Of a stretch of DNA of 64,000 bases, positions 11,177 to 23,000 are shown piece after piece; positions within the stretch are counted from its first letter, which is position 1, and each line of letters begins with the position of its first letter. The position numbers and the translations under genes are program-made. The notes under the pieces are model-generated. The model worked only from the letters and a program-made list of their open reading frames with translations, had not been told where the DNA came from and did not search any database. This DNA is from Magnolia sinica (lineage: Eukaryota > Streptophyta > Magnoliopsida > Magnoliales > Magnoliaceae): assembly GCF_029962835.1 (NCBI RefSeq), contig NC_080578.1:50089001-50153000 (forward strand), read 5' to 3'.

Positions 11177-13096
11177 ATGTCAAATTTTGATAGCCTTTCA
11201 ATCACTAGGCCTCCACCCTTTGATGGCTCCAACTATGCTTATTGGAAAGCCAGAATGAGGATCTTCCTCAAATCAATGGATGAAAATGTGTGGCAAGCCA
11301 CAGTGACTGAATGAAATCCTCCTATCATGGAAGTTACTGGGGTTGATGGTTCAAAATCTATGAAAACCACACCATATTACCAATGGACCACCCTTCAGAA
11401 AAGTGAGAGTAGTGCAAATGCTAAAGCACTAAATGCAATTACTTGCGCACTATCACCGGATGAGTTCAAAAGAATCATCTCTTGTGATACTGCAAAGCAA
11501 GCTTGGGATGTATTAGAAATGACACACGAGGGTACTACAATTGTCAAAAAATCTAAAGTCCAACTCCTCATAACCGGATTTGAAGAAATTCATATGGAGG
11601 AAAATGAAATGTTTATGGACTTCTACACTAGATTGAATGACATTGTAAACTCAATGTGGGGTCTTGGCGATAAAATCCCAGAAAGTAAAGTGTGTGCAAA
11701 AATACTACGCTCACTTCCTGAACGGTTCAATTCTAAAGTAACCGCAATCCAGGAACTTCGTGATACGGATAATATGAGGGTTGAAGAACTAGTTGGTTCT
11801 CTACAAACCTACGAGTTAAACTTTAAAGCTCTTAAAGGTAAATCTATCGCACTAAAATCTTCTAAATGTAGTTCAGAAGAAAATTCTGATTCAGAAGATG
11901 ATATGGCTCTTTTAGCTAAAAAATTTTACAAAATTTTCAAAAGCAAGAAAAGAGTTGATTTTCAAAAATCAAATGACAAAAAGAAGTTTAGACCCAAATC
12001 TCGAAAATCTTTGAAAGATAGTCAATGTTACAACTGTCAAGAATATGGACACTTAGTAAATAAATATCCTAAAAGGGACAAACCCAGGAAGAAGGGTATG
12101 TTGGCTACATGGGATGAATCATCTGATCCTGAAGGTTCATCTGAATCAAAAGATTCTGAAACTGAGTCGGGCAATGAGATTAAAGCTCTTATGACTCTAA
12201 CCAAATTCACATTTTCAGATAATGACTCTACAAGTGAAGAAAATCTGAATAGTGAATGTGAAAATGAAGATGATCTTCAAGATGCTTACAATGCCCTATA
12301 TAAGGAAAGTTGTAAAATTGCTGTCAAACTTAAACTTCAAAAAGAAAAGTTTACTAAACTCAAAAATTGTTTTGATTCACTTGTCTTAGAAAAATCACAA
12401 ATTTCAGATAGTTTTGAAAAATCAAAATGTGATTTGGAATTCAAAAACTCACTAATTGTTGATTTAAAATCTGAAATTGAGAATCTTAAAACTGAAGTAT
12501 CTTCTCTTCTGAGTTTAAAGGACACATGGAAATATGCCCAAGGTGATCCAAAGTTAGAAAAACTTTTATCCGGATCAAGAAAATGTGGCGATCGATCCGG
12601 GTTGGGGTATGATAAAAATCTACCTCCTAAACAAAAGTATACTCCTCCTATGTTTGTTAAAGGAGAGTCCTCAAACTCAAAAGGGAAAAGTACTTATCAA
12701 GATTTTTCTAAAAATTCAAAAACTTTTCAAAAACCTAGAAACAGCCATGTCAACTTTAATCAGAATCAAAATCCACTAGCTGAAAAGATAGTTGATTTAC
12801 TCAAGGAGCTATTAAAATCTAACTCTATAGGTCATTCCTACAAGTATACACAAAAGAAGACCAACTATGTTCCTAAACCCAAAACAGTTATGAAATGGGT
12901 TCCTAAAGTCACCTGCTTGGTTGCTCACACTACTTTCAAAGCAACAAGTCATTCAAAGTGGTACCTAGATAGTGGATGCTCCAGGCATATGACAGGTGAC
13001 AAAGCCTTATTCACCGATCTGAAAGATATGACTGATGGTTCAGTCACATTTGGTGATGGAAGCAACTGCAAGATTTTAGGCCAAGGTACGGTTTAA
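11177..13096 (+). pseudogene. SIRE element Gag and protease (broken)
   Basis: The likely start is the ATG at 11177 ('MSNFDSLSITRPPPFDGSNY'), a typical Copia Gag opening. A TGA at 11312-11314 interrupts it, and the open frame resumes at 11327 for 589 codons. The UBN2-type Gag domain covers about 11330-11860. A zinc knuckle at about 12025-12068 reads CYNCQEYGHLVNKYP, where the fourth ligand, normally Cys, is Tyr. An acidic, Ser-rich stretch and a probable coiled coil (about 12290-12520) follow. The protease motif WYLDSGCSRHMTG lies near 12960-12998 and is intact. A TAA at 13094-13096 ends the frame just before integrase. Gag would package RNA and the aspartic protease would cut the polyprotein. 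The frame is the same as that of integrase, so a single polyprotein is ancestral. Confidence 0.93.
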
Positions 13097-14440
13097 CTTT
13101 TTAATCTTCCAGTGTTTAAAAATGTTTTATATGTTGAAGGCCTAAAGCACAACTTGCTTAGTATATCACAAATATGTGATAATAACCATAATGTTCGGTT
13201 TTCTAATCAAAGCTGTGAAATACTAAATAATAAGGGTTCTGTAATATTAACTGGACGTAGAACGTCTGAAAATTGTTATATTATTAGCGAATCCAGCTCA
13301 TCTAATCAAACATGTTACATGGTCCATACAGACGAGACTGATTTATGGCACAAACGTCTTGGACATGTACATTATCGAAATCTATATCGATTGAGCAAAC
13401 GAGAACTTGTAAGAGGTTTACCCAAACTACAGAAATTAGATAAAATATGTGGTGAGTGCCAGATAGGCAAACAAACAAGGAATTCACACAAAAAGGTGAA
13501 TTCAAATACTACATCTAGACCACTCGAACTTCTCCACATGGACCTGATAGGACCTACCAGAACGGAAAGTCGTGGTGCTAAAAAGTACATCTTGGTAATA
13601 GTTGATGACTTTACCATATTCACTTGGGTAGTCTTCTTAAGGGATAAATCTGAAACCCTTGAAGAAGTAAGAAAAGTTCTCAAAAGGATTCAAACTGAAA
13701 AATCTTCTCAAATCAGTAAAATTCGTAGTGATCATGGATCTGAATTTGAGAATAGCAATTTTGAGAAGTTCTGTACTGACCAAGGAATATTACATGAATT
13801 CTCTGCTCCCAAAACTCCACAACAAAATGGAGTTGTAGAAAGAAAGAATAGGGTGCTTCAAGAAATAGCTAATGTCATGTTGAATAGCATGAAGCTCTCT
13901 AAAAATCTTTGGGCTGAAGCGGTCAACACAGCTTGTTATATTATTAACCGAGTCTACACTAGAAAAGATAATAATAAAACGGCTTACGAATTGTGGTTCA
14001 ATAAAAAGCCTACTGTTAAATACTTTCGAGTTTTTGACAGCAAGTGCTATATTTTACGTGATCGTGAAAATTTGGAAAAGTTCGATACGAAGAGTGATGA
14101 AGGTATTTTTCTAGGATACTCTTTAAACAGTCGAGCTTATAGAGTTCTGAATAAAAGGACTGGTGTGATTCAAGAATCCATTAATGTTGTCATTGATGAT
14201 CACTTAAACACACTAATCTCTAATTCAGATAATGATGAAGTACTAATCATTGATAAACCCGATACTTCATCGAATTAGACTGATTCTGAGTTAAGGACTG
14301 TTAAAGATCATCCAACAACACAAATTCTTGGAAACCCTCTCACCGGTGTTCGCACCCGTAGACAACTTGAGGATATATGTAATTATGTATGTTTTACATC
14401 CCAAATTGAACCATCTAACGTAAAAGAAGCTCCTGCTGAA
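13097..14440 (+). pseudogene. SIRE element integrase (broken)
   Basis: Same frame as gag-protease; open from 13112 to a TAG at 14276-14278. The pre-integrase zinc region HKRLGHVHYRN...CGECQIGK lies at about 13348-13470. The catalytic core follows, with HMDLIGPT, IRSDHGSEFEN and NGVVERKNR carrying the D, D and E residues; all three are present. After the core comes the usual Copia C-terminal stretch with GIFLGYS near 14103. Beyond 14278 the sequence continues in frame as a linker, and the reading frame is lost near 14440. The enzyme would have inserted element cDNA into chromosomes. The catalytic residues are kept, but stops before and after leave no continuous product. Confidence 0.93.
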
Positions 14441-15913
14441 GAACCGGATTGTTGCGATGCAAGATGAACTCAACCAATTCGTAAGAAATGATGTTTGGTA
14501 TCTCGTACCAAGACCTAAAGATAAACACATCATTGGAACAAAATGGATTTTCAAAAATAAGTCTGATGAATGTGGAAATATAATTAGAAACAAGGCTAGA
14601 CTGGTGGTACAAGGTTATACTCAAATTGAAGGGATTGATTTCGATGAAACCTTTGCACCAGTAGCACGTCTTGAATCTATCAGACTATTTATATCCATTG
14701 CATGTTTTAGAAAGATAAAGATCTATCAGATGGATGTGAAAAGTGCTTTTCTAAATGGCGATTTACATGAAGAAGTCTATGTTGAACAACCAATGGGATT
14801 TGAAGATTTCAAAAATATTGATCATGTATATCGGCTTAAAAAGGCACGTTATGGATTAAAACAAGCACCTAGGGCATGGTATGAGAAACTAACAAAATTT
14901 CTTTTAAGTCATAATTTTCAAATGGGATCTGTTGATAAAACTCTGTTTGTTAAGAAACATAATGATCATATCTTAATGGTATAGATTTATGTTGATGATA
15001 TCATTTATGGATCAACTTGTACTGACTTGACTACTGAGTTTGCAGATTTAATGAAATCACAGTTTGAAATGAGCATGGTTGGGGAATTGACTTATTTCCT
15101 TGGATTGCAAGTAAAGCAACAACCTGAAGGAATATTCATTTCTCAATCTAAGTATGCCTTGAATCTAATCAAGAGATTTGGATTTGAAAATGGCAAAAAT
15201 TTTGATACTCCTATGAGTACTACCCTGAAACTATCAAAAGACTCTAATGGTAAAAATGTTGACTCAAAACTTTATCGGAGTATGATTGGTAGTTTGTTAT
15301 ATTTAACTGCTAGTAGACCTGATATTTCTCTAAGTGTTGGTATTTGCGCAAGATATCAATCGATCCAAAAGAATCTCACTTGATTGCCGTCCGAATTATT
15401 AGATATCTCGCAAGTACTGTAAATCTCGGTCTCCGGTATCCTCATGAAACCAATGTCCAATTAGTGGGTACTCGGATACTAACTGGTAATCTAGATGATA
15501 GAAAATCAACCGGTGGTGGTTGTTTTTATTGGAAATTGTCTAGTTTCTGGTTTAGTAAGAAACAAAATTCTATATCACTTTCAACAACTGAGTATATTGC
15601 AGCTGGTAATGCATGTACACAGCTTGTCTAGATGCAACGAATGCTAAGTGATTATGGAATTAAACAGGATTCTATGTTATTACACTGTGATAATTCCAGT
15701 GCGATAAATATTTCAAAAAATCCTATTCAGCATTCTCGTACTAAGCACATTGACATTAGATTTCATTATATAAGGGAATTAGTAGAAGAAAAAGTTATAT
15801 CTCTAAAATATATTCCTACTGAAGATCAACGTGCTGATATTTTCACAAAATCTCTTGATAAAAGCAGGTTCAAAAAGATGAAATTTGATCCTGGCATGTG
15901 CATTTTAAATTGA
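14441..15913 (+). pseudogene. SIRE element reverse transcriptase and RNase H (broken)
   Basis: RT begins near 14457 in a shifted frame: [66 protein letters not shown] at 14982-14984 falls just before the catalytic box, and YVDD is intact at 14988-14999. The frame runs on to about 15380 (TYFLGLQ, SKYALNLIKRFG, GSLLYLTASRPD), then shifts again near 15350-15380. RNase H continues with DDRKSTGGGCFYW, LSTTEYIAA, a TAG at 15629-15631, LHCDNSSAI, RTKHIDIRFHYIRE and DIFTKSL, ending with TGA at 15911. The first RNase H aspartate (SDTNW) is read only in a neighbouring frame at about 15467-15485, so two compensating indels lie there. Confidence 0.93.
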
Positions 15914-16369
15914 TAATTTATACCTTTTTGTATAATATTGTATATATTTGCTAGATTGTATTTCAATTTTTGTAAAAATTGCAAGAAAATTGAATTTTTG
16001 GGGTTTGTACGACCAATCGTGAGTATACATGACCAGTCGTACTACGACCGGTCGTAGATACCCATGACCAGTCGTGGAGCACGGGTTTCACTTCAAATTG
16101 GGGATTTTTCTCTTTTTTCCTCATTTCTTCTTTCTTCTCCTTGGAGCCGAACTTCGACTCGTCGAACCCATCCTTCAAGTTCTTCAAGGTTAGTGTTCCA
16201 AATCCGTTTTTCTTGCATATTTGTGTCAAGATTGCTTCCTTTTCTCTCTTGAAGCTTTCTATCTTGAAAATCATTGAGATTTGGGGTTTGGGTTGTGAAA
16301 AATCTATTTTGAGCAAACCCTCTTCTCAATCCTTTGCAACCTCTTTATTCCTTTAATTCCTTGTTGCAA
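15914..16369 (+). other. Spacer between pol and the third ORF, with palindromes
   Basis: No coding signal is credible; the overlapping ORFs on both strands at 15963-16356 are short and unlike known domains. Positions 15998-16078 hold several CGACCAGTCG/CGACCGGTCG-type palindromes like those in the LTR. A pyrimidine-rich leader-like stretch follows before the ATG at 16370. A subgenomic or spliced leader for the third ORF could lie here, but this is not shown. Confidence 0.5.
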
Positions 16370-17490
16370 ATGGCTTCTAGAGGAAGAAAAACTACTTCAC
16401 GTGGTCCTTCTTCTTCCTCCAGATCAACTCCTTTATCTAAACGTCATCTTCTTGTTCCCAATGATGATCCATCATTTGTTAGGTACATTAGATCTCGTAA
16501 GGTTATCGTTGAACATCCTGTTGATGTCAATCACATTGCTCCATTTGACATCCTTCCTATGCTTGAAGCTATAGGTTGGACTAATTTATTGCATTGGGGT
16601 GGGCCTGCATACCGGTCCATTGCCCAATCCATGTTTTCATGTATTAGTGCATTTTCACAGGATAATTTAACTTTCCAAATTTCTACTAGAGAAGGGCCAT
16701 TTGACGTTGATCGTCATTTAATTTCAGCCCTTATGGAAATTCCTGTGAATGATGAGGGTATTCCAATTCATAATTTAACTGATAAACCCTCAATGGCTGA
16801 AAAACGTATGCTAACTAAAGACTTGTGCAATATGGATGTTCAATGGACTCAAAAAGGGAATGCGCTCCCCGCAAGGTATTTGTTACCCAAATACGAGTTC
16901 TCCAGAGAATCTTTGTGTCTAATCTTTATCCTCGTTCGGGTAATAAATCTGATGACTTCATTTATGGTTCGTGTTATCCATGCTATCTCAAATGGTACTC
17001 GGTTGTTTGCCTTCCTTAATCTATCATTTCATTCTTAATTTCGCCTCCATCCTGGTCATAGTGACATTCCATTTGCATATTTTATGGTATTGGCTACTCA
17101 TATGTTAGTCGATATGCTGTTGATGAAGCACCAATCCATCATCGATCTTCAACAATACAAATATTAATAAGATGAAGTTGGATCCGCTTCGAACAAGGTG
17201 GTGGTGTTGATGGTGGTCTGAAGAAGCTAGTGTTGATATTAATATGGATGATTTTTGAGGAACTGGATTCGACTCTGCTAATGATCCAGATTTTGTACCA
17301 TCGGATTTGATGCACGTCGAGTGCATTAGAAGGTAGAGTTGAGGATATAAATGTTAAGTTGGAAAACATGTATTTTGCTCATGATTTGCAATTCAAGTAT
17401 ATGCGCAAATATCTTAGGCGCTTGAACAAAGGCATGCACCAACTTGATCCTTCTATTCCTGCTCCATCTTCAAGTTCTAATTCTGACTAG
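16370..17490 (+). pseudogene. Third ORF of the SIRE element (envelope-like position; plant-transposon-protein-like), frameshifted
   Basis: The likely start is 16370 (MASRGRKTTSRGPSSSSRST), 12 codons inside a longer frame opening at 16334. A basic Ser-rich N-terminus is followed by a region with PFDILPMLEAIGW, REGPFDVDRHLISALMEIPV and NALPARYLLPKY. This reminds me of the putative plant transposon protein domain found in extra ORFs of SIRE-type and some Gypsy elements. The frame shifts near 16880-16900; the continuation in another frame gives LQRIFVSNLYPRSGNKSDD. Further shifts lead to a C-terminal stretch at about 17340-17490 (EDINVKLENMYFAHDLQFKY... ending SSSSNSD and TAG), probably helical. 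Elements with an ORF here are often called envelope-like, but I see no signal peptide or fusion motif. The function of this protein is unknown. Confidence 0.7.
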
Positions 17491-17722
17491 TTTTTATGAG
17501 ACTTTTTGGTCTGTAATAACTTTCTTACTTAGCACTTATTTGCTTGGGTATGAGTTGGATTCTATTTATGTATTATGCTGAATATTTGTTCTTGATGTAA
17601 TGCTGAATATATGTGATGCTATCTTGAGTATCTCTATGTCACTCTGAATATTTCTTTTGCTATACTCTCTTACTTCCTCATGTTTCCTCTCATGACTTCC
17701 TTTATTTAGTTCTCCTTTGTCA

Positions 17723-17973
17723 TATTGTGACAAAAAGGGGGAGAATGGTTTGTTCTTAATGTGATTGTGTGAGGGGAATAGCAGTGGTTATGTTACCCAG
17801 GGGGAGTTAGGGGGAGTATATGTTTGATTAGGGGGAGTATATGTTTGATCTTGTTGAATGAAGCTGAGCTGGTTGAATGTTAAATGTTGAATAATTTGCA
17901 GGTATTAACCAGTTGTTTTACTTTATGTTTATCTTGGTTATGTGTTTTGTCACTAATTTGACAAAGGGGAGAT
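17723..17973 (+). promoter_or_regulatory. GGGGGAG repeats and polypurine tract before the SIRE 3' LTR
   Basis: 'gtgacaaaaagggggagaat' at about 17728, then three GGGGGAG phrases at 17799-17837, and a final 'acaaaggggaga' ending at 17972, one base before the 3' LTR. The last is the expected plus-strand primer. The upstream copies resemble extra internal polypurine tracts. The same arrangement appears inverted at 63585-63880. Confidence 0.8.
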
Positions 17974-20056
17974 TTTAAGTGCTATAGTTTATATCCCTGT
18001 CTATTGTAAAATTTGTGGGGCCAATATCTCTGTTATGTTTTATATAACCTGCTTAAGTGAAGCTCTCTCAAGGATCAACATTCATGACTTCATGAACAAA
18101 CTAAGCTCACATCAAGCAAAGCTCTCAAGTACAAGACTCAGGATCTTGAATGAAAGAACTGATCACAAGACAAGACTCTTGAATGCAAGAACTGCTCACA
18201 AGACTCAAGCTGAAAAGAAAAAGAAAGTACAAGGCAAGACTCAAGCTGAACTCAAGACTCAAGTTGAAAGTCAAGCTGAACTCAAGACTCAAGCTGAAAC
18301 TCAAGCCACTTTCATGATTGAGCTACTTCATGGTTTAGTCTACATCAAGACTTCAAGGCTCATTCTTCATGGTCTCTTGTTTCAATGTTCATACTTCATG
18401 ATTGAGGTTTGTTTGACCATAGGATGACCTTAAAAGTAGGTCATTTCGGATACATAAGTCGAATGTTATTTTACATGTGATTGGTCTGTTCTTCGACCAG
18501 TCTTAGGTCTGCTTCGACTAGTCCTAGACTTGTTTCGACCAGTCTAAGAAATTTCCTGGATCGATCGTAAGTTTGTTACAAATTAGGATAAAATCTATTA
18601 GCCTTCGACTAGTCCTGGAAGACTTCGACCGATCGTAGGAACAGTGTCGACTATCGACCAGCCGTAGAATCTACGACTCGAAGTCGAGCGAACCTTTGCA
18701 GATTCTTCGACCGATCGAAGGAAACCTACGACCAGAGTCGTAGGTGACCTACGACTGGTCGTAGGAGGGCTACGACCCGATCGTAGAACGGTCAAAGTAT
18801 ATCCCGCCGGATTTTTCAAATATCTCTTTGCTTGGACTAGTCGAAGAGCACTCTAGACCTGAAGACCCGATCTTCTCGCCTATAAATAGAGCACAAATCT
18901 CAAGAAATCATCAATTTAATTATAGTATTCAAGCCAATCTTCGTCGAACTTCCGAGAGATAATTCGTGCTCCATCTAAGCTAAGTGTGCTTATTTAATAT
19001 CTTCTTTCCTTAGCTTTATTTTAATTGATTTTGTTTATTATATTCATCTGATTTGAAAAGAGGAATTGTTATTCCCTTTCTTTGGAATCAAAATCAATTA
19101 AGGCAAGCCCTGTTTGGTTTAATTTAAAATCAATTAGATCTAGAACCATTGTAATCGAGTCTTGGACATTGAACTTGGACATTCAATCATCTACTTTGAT
19201 TTGGTTCTACCGGCTACAACGAAGAAGATATTCGTATTTTACATATTGTAAATTCCTTTCTATTATTTTGGTTTCTTTCAAGATTTGCAAAAAATCTTGT
19301 TATTTTGGTTATCCGAGGAGAGCCAGGAAAACTCGAAGTGGGGGTTTTTAATTGTGTAAGCTCACATACAAAGACACAATTGTAAGGGTTTTGGGTGAAC
19401 ATAGGAAAACCTATATTTAGTGAACGCTAATATCCCTGTGTGAGGATATTAGGAGTGGAGTAGCTTTTGTGTGGTGTTGGATAACGGTTGGTGAACACAC
19501 AACGGGCGAACCACTATAAACCCTTATGTTGTGGTTGATTGTTTTACTCTTCTAATTTTTATTCTTTTTGTGGGATGTATGTATGGTGGTGAATGTTGTA
19601 ATTATTTCAAGCTTTGTGAGAATGTTGTAATAGCTAAGAATTTACTTTCTGCTATTCCTTTATAAGCTTGATTTTCAATTTCATTTGAAAGTTGTTCCAG
19701 CAAGGTTGCCCTGCCATTTTTATGGTGTATGGCTGTCCCTAGAACAATACATCTTTAATTACAAGTTATTTCATTTCAGTTTATATTTAATTCTGTATTC
19801 CTCTTCGATTTGAGACTTGATACAAAGACCTTTCTAGAAATAAGGTTGTCCTACCATAAACTCTGTTTTTGGTGTAAGGTTGTCCTTAGAATAACGTTTG
19901 TATCAACCTCTCAAGATCTGAATTTTGAGGTTGTTTTACTTTCCTGCATTGTTATTTAATTTGGCTATCATTTTCTTTATTATTCCGCTGTTATAAGTTT
20001 TTGTTTGGCATTGTCCTATTCACCCCCCCTCTAGGACATATAGCTTGGCCTTTTCA
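17974..20056 (+). repeat. 3' LTR of the SIRE element (2083 bp)
   Basis: Collinear with 9011-11104 and nearly identical, ending 'gcttggccttttca'. Its first bases are 'tttaagtgctata', so the canonical TG start has become TT. Differences from the 5' LTR include small indels in the palindrome cluster (18490-18850) and after the TATA box (18881-18888). It is followed by the exact TSD 'catct' at 20057-20061. Confidence 0.93.
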
Positions 20057-23000
20057 CATCTTACGTTACGCATGACACCACCTCAAAGTGCGCCACATCT
20101 ACAAAGCACATGCAAATGCGGTGCATGGATATGATTACCAAGTTGTTATTAGTCCATTTCATACAGCAAGATTGGGAAGCTAAGATACCTTCCTCATATC
20201 ACCATCTAAACAGTGATCCATTCTAGGGTCGTCAATCCTAGGCATCTCATATGATCATATGGTTTCAGGTCGTAGCAAAGGGCTCGTCACCAATCAATGC
20301 ATGCCTATCACACCTTTATTACCACAGTTCGGCTCGTCACCTCAATGCGGTAGCCAGGTATGCTCGAGGTCACTACAAAGGGCTTGTCACCAATCAATGT
20401 AGGCCGACAGCACGAATATAGTGTCCCATACGACCATAATCGGCTCACGAGTTTAGTTGCTCACTGGTCACTACGGGGAGGCTCGTCACCCCAGTGTAGG
20501 CCAACAGCTCGACTACGGTGTCTCATACCACCATGTCCGGCTCATGAATCTTAGCGGATCAAGGTACCATGGTTAATAGGATTTCACTAGTAAGTTCGGT
20601 ACCCTAGATTCAAGCAGTAGCGTCCATACATGGTGAACATACATCGGACAATCGGGTTACTTGACGAACTCGACTAGCACGAGCGCACGTTGAGTTGAAC
20701 GACATAGAGTGCGCAAACACTCCGTGTGGCCAAACCACTGCCGACAACTCTAATACAGCTCGGGTTCGTCTAATGCGTCCTACGTGGCGAAAGCAACCTC
20801 AGCCACGATCTTAAGGCCGCTTACCGATTTCCTGGACTAATGCATAGTCCTACACACATTACACTACAACAGATAATCGTATTGAATGTAACACAATAAA
20901 GAAACAACAACTCAAATCATGTGGTACTCAAGCATTTGAAGAATATCAACTTAACATAAATGTAAGCATAAATAATGCTTGAATTTAAACGATAAGGAAT
21001 GTAACTTGCATGAAGGAAATCATACACACTAGTGGGAGAGTTGAGAATCGCTTCTCAACGCCCATAATAGGTTCAAATATCACACTTTAGATCATTCAGA
21101 CATTTCTACAAACACTTAGAATACATAATACAACATATATGACGTATGTTGAAAAACACACATTTGGACAATTCCTTTTGCCAAGGAGTTGTCGTACATA
21201 CATCTAGCATACATACATGACAAATAATCATGGCAATCACAAGTTCATATTTTATACGCATACGGTACTTTATACATACACGTAGAATGCACAAATCTTA
21301 ATATAACACATGCATATCAGGAACGCAACATAAACATAACATTTGGCATGTGAAATCTCATCCATAACAAGAATAAATCATTAACTGGCATTGAAAGCCT
21401 TGAAAACCATAACCTATACACTTAAAGTCCGCACCTTAAGCCAAAAAAGAAACACCGAACTGATTTCAGACGAGTTGTCTTCGTCAACGGTAATAGAATA
21501 CCCTAAAGCAAGAATAGAAATGAGATACAACAACACCAAGACTATTCTAAGCTCTAACACAGATTAGGGTTAGGTTAACTTACCCAAGGATGAACTCAGA
21601 ATCGTCAGAATAACGATTCAAAGTGAAAGTTCAAGGATGAAGAAGAACAAAAAAGAATCTAAGATGATTCACCAACTCCTCTCTCACTTTCTCTCTCTTT
21701 TCCACTCTCTTTCTTAGGTAGGGTTAGAGAAAATTCGTATGGAAAAGAGAGCTAGGGTTTAAGGACTATAAATAGGCCTAATATTGATGAGAATAACCCC
21801 AGGGCCAAGGTATACTTAGGGTATAACCAAAACATGCCTCTCACGATCCAACGAAGCACTTCTGGTGGGCCTATAACCACGAAAGGTCGAACTTAAGCTC
21901 ACTGACCATGGATCTAGGTCAAGCTGAGTTTTCGTACCGACCAGCTCTTCAGATCAGCCGTGGCGGACCACACTCAAATCAACGGTCACTGAATCTCGAT
22001 AAGGTCCACAAGCACAAGGATATGCCTGGGCCACCTTCCCTGCTCAGAGGGTGAAATTGGGTCAGATCCAACGGTCAGATAGCTTAAAATCATCGCGCAA
22101 GCGACACGACTCAGATTTCATAAAAGCTTAATAAATTTCCAACCGTTCTCACACTCTTCACTCCGAACTCAATCAAATCGACCCAGAACATCACATGGAC
22201 TTAATTTTCGAGGTGATGGTCAAGCCCAACACGGTGACCGCAACAACCTAAGATCATCGCTATCGGACTTTCGACGCGCGGCCCAGGTCCGATCTAGATC
22301 TTCCAAAAATTCTCCAGAACAACTGGATTTAGCAATGGATCCTAGATTTCAGAGTAACATAGCGCTAACTAATCTACAGGTTTTGAGTCATGCAGATACA
22401 ATTTAAAGTGATTGATGCAAATTTCACAAGTAATTGAGTATAACGTTAATTACCCCAAAAACAACTACTTAAGGAAAGATTAGCACAAAAATTCTTGGGT
22501 CATTACATTAGCCCACAAAATCTTGGATTTGGGGCTCGCCTGGTATCTGGATACACTCCAGTTTTGGTCCTAACTGTTTAAATGTTATAAGAAAAGTGAT
22601 GGACAGAGCGAATTTCTTACACGCATCAAGGTGGGACTCATTTGTGTGAGAGAGAGTACACACTAGATGTGCACTCACATCACACTAAGCCAAACACGCA
22701 GTTTGACTGCGTTTGACCCGTGCCTGCCCAACTTCTAAACAGAGAACGAAAGGTCTCTATTTCCATTTCGTAGGGCCATTCGCTGATCAATCAATGGCCC
22801 ACCATCATCGTGAAAATCGATGATCGGATCCGTTCATCATATCTAGCGGCGGGATGTGACCGTCAACTAGGTGGAAATTTTTCAAGAAGTAGCATGTATC
22901 AGATTTCAACCGTTCAAATATAGGACGAACGGTCGGGTGAGAATTTTGTGGGCCACACTGAAACAGATCTAAAATCATCCATATCCGACATGTTTTTCGA

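Larger units (their letters stand above)
9011..20056 (+). mobile_element. Full-length Ty1/Copia retrotransposon, SIRE/Maximus type, inactive
   Basis: Structure in order: 5' LTR 9011-11104, PBS 11107-11119, gag and protease, integrase, reverse transcriptase and RNase H (to 15913), a third ORF (16370-17490), repeated GGGGGAG motifs with a polypurine tract ending at 17972, and 3' LTR 17974-20056. Perfect 5-bp TSD 'catct' flanks it. Integrase before RT defines Copia. The long LTR, extra ORF after pol and 'gacaaaaagggggag' phrases point to the SIRE/Maximus lineage. The LTRs are very similar but differ by scattered substitutions and indels, so insertion is not very recent. At least five in-frame stops and several frameshifts make it non-autonomous. 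Confidence 0.95.
8360..22507 (+). mobile_element. Family A Gypsy-type solo LTR (own sequence 8360-9010 and 20062-22507), host of the SIRE element
   Basis: It starts 'tgtaacgccctgaaattcgg' and ends 'cttgggtcattaca'. Flanking 5-mers are 'tcagc' (8355-8359) and 'ttagc' (22508-22512), a TSD with one C/T change. Without the SIRE element it is about 3.1 kb. The order of internal landmarks follows the copy at 1-2994. It has a pyrimidine tract near 21675-21715 and 'ctataaatagg' near 21769. No protein domain is present. The strand rests on the convention that such LTRs begin TGTRACGCCC; TG/CA ends alone do not prove it. Del/Tekay-like identity is inferred, not shown. Confidence 0.8.

Noticed and set aside
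16900..17038. Hydrophobic C-terminal stretch of the third ORF as a transmembrane envelope segment
   Set aside because: It appears only after a frameshift near 16890. The conserved continuation is in another frame, so the hydrophobic residues are accidental.
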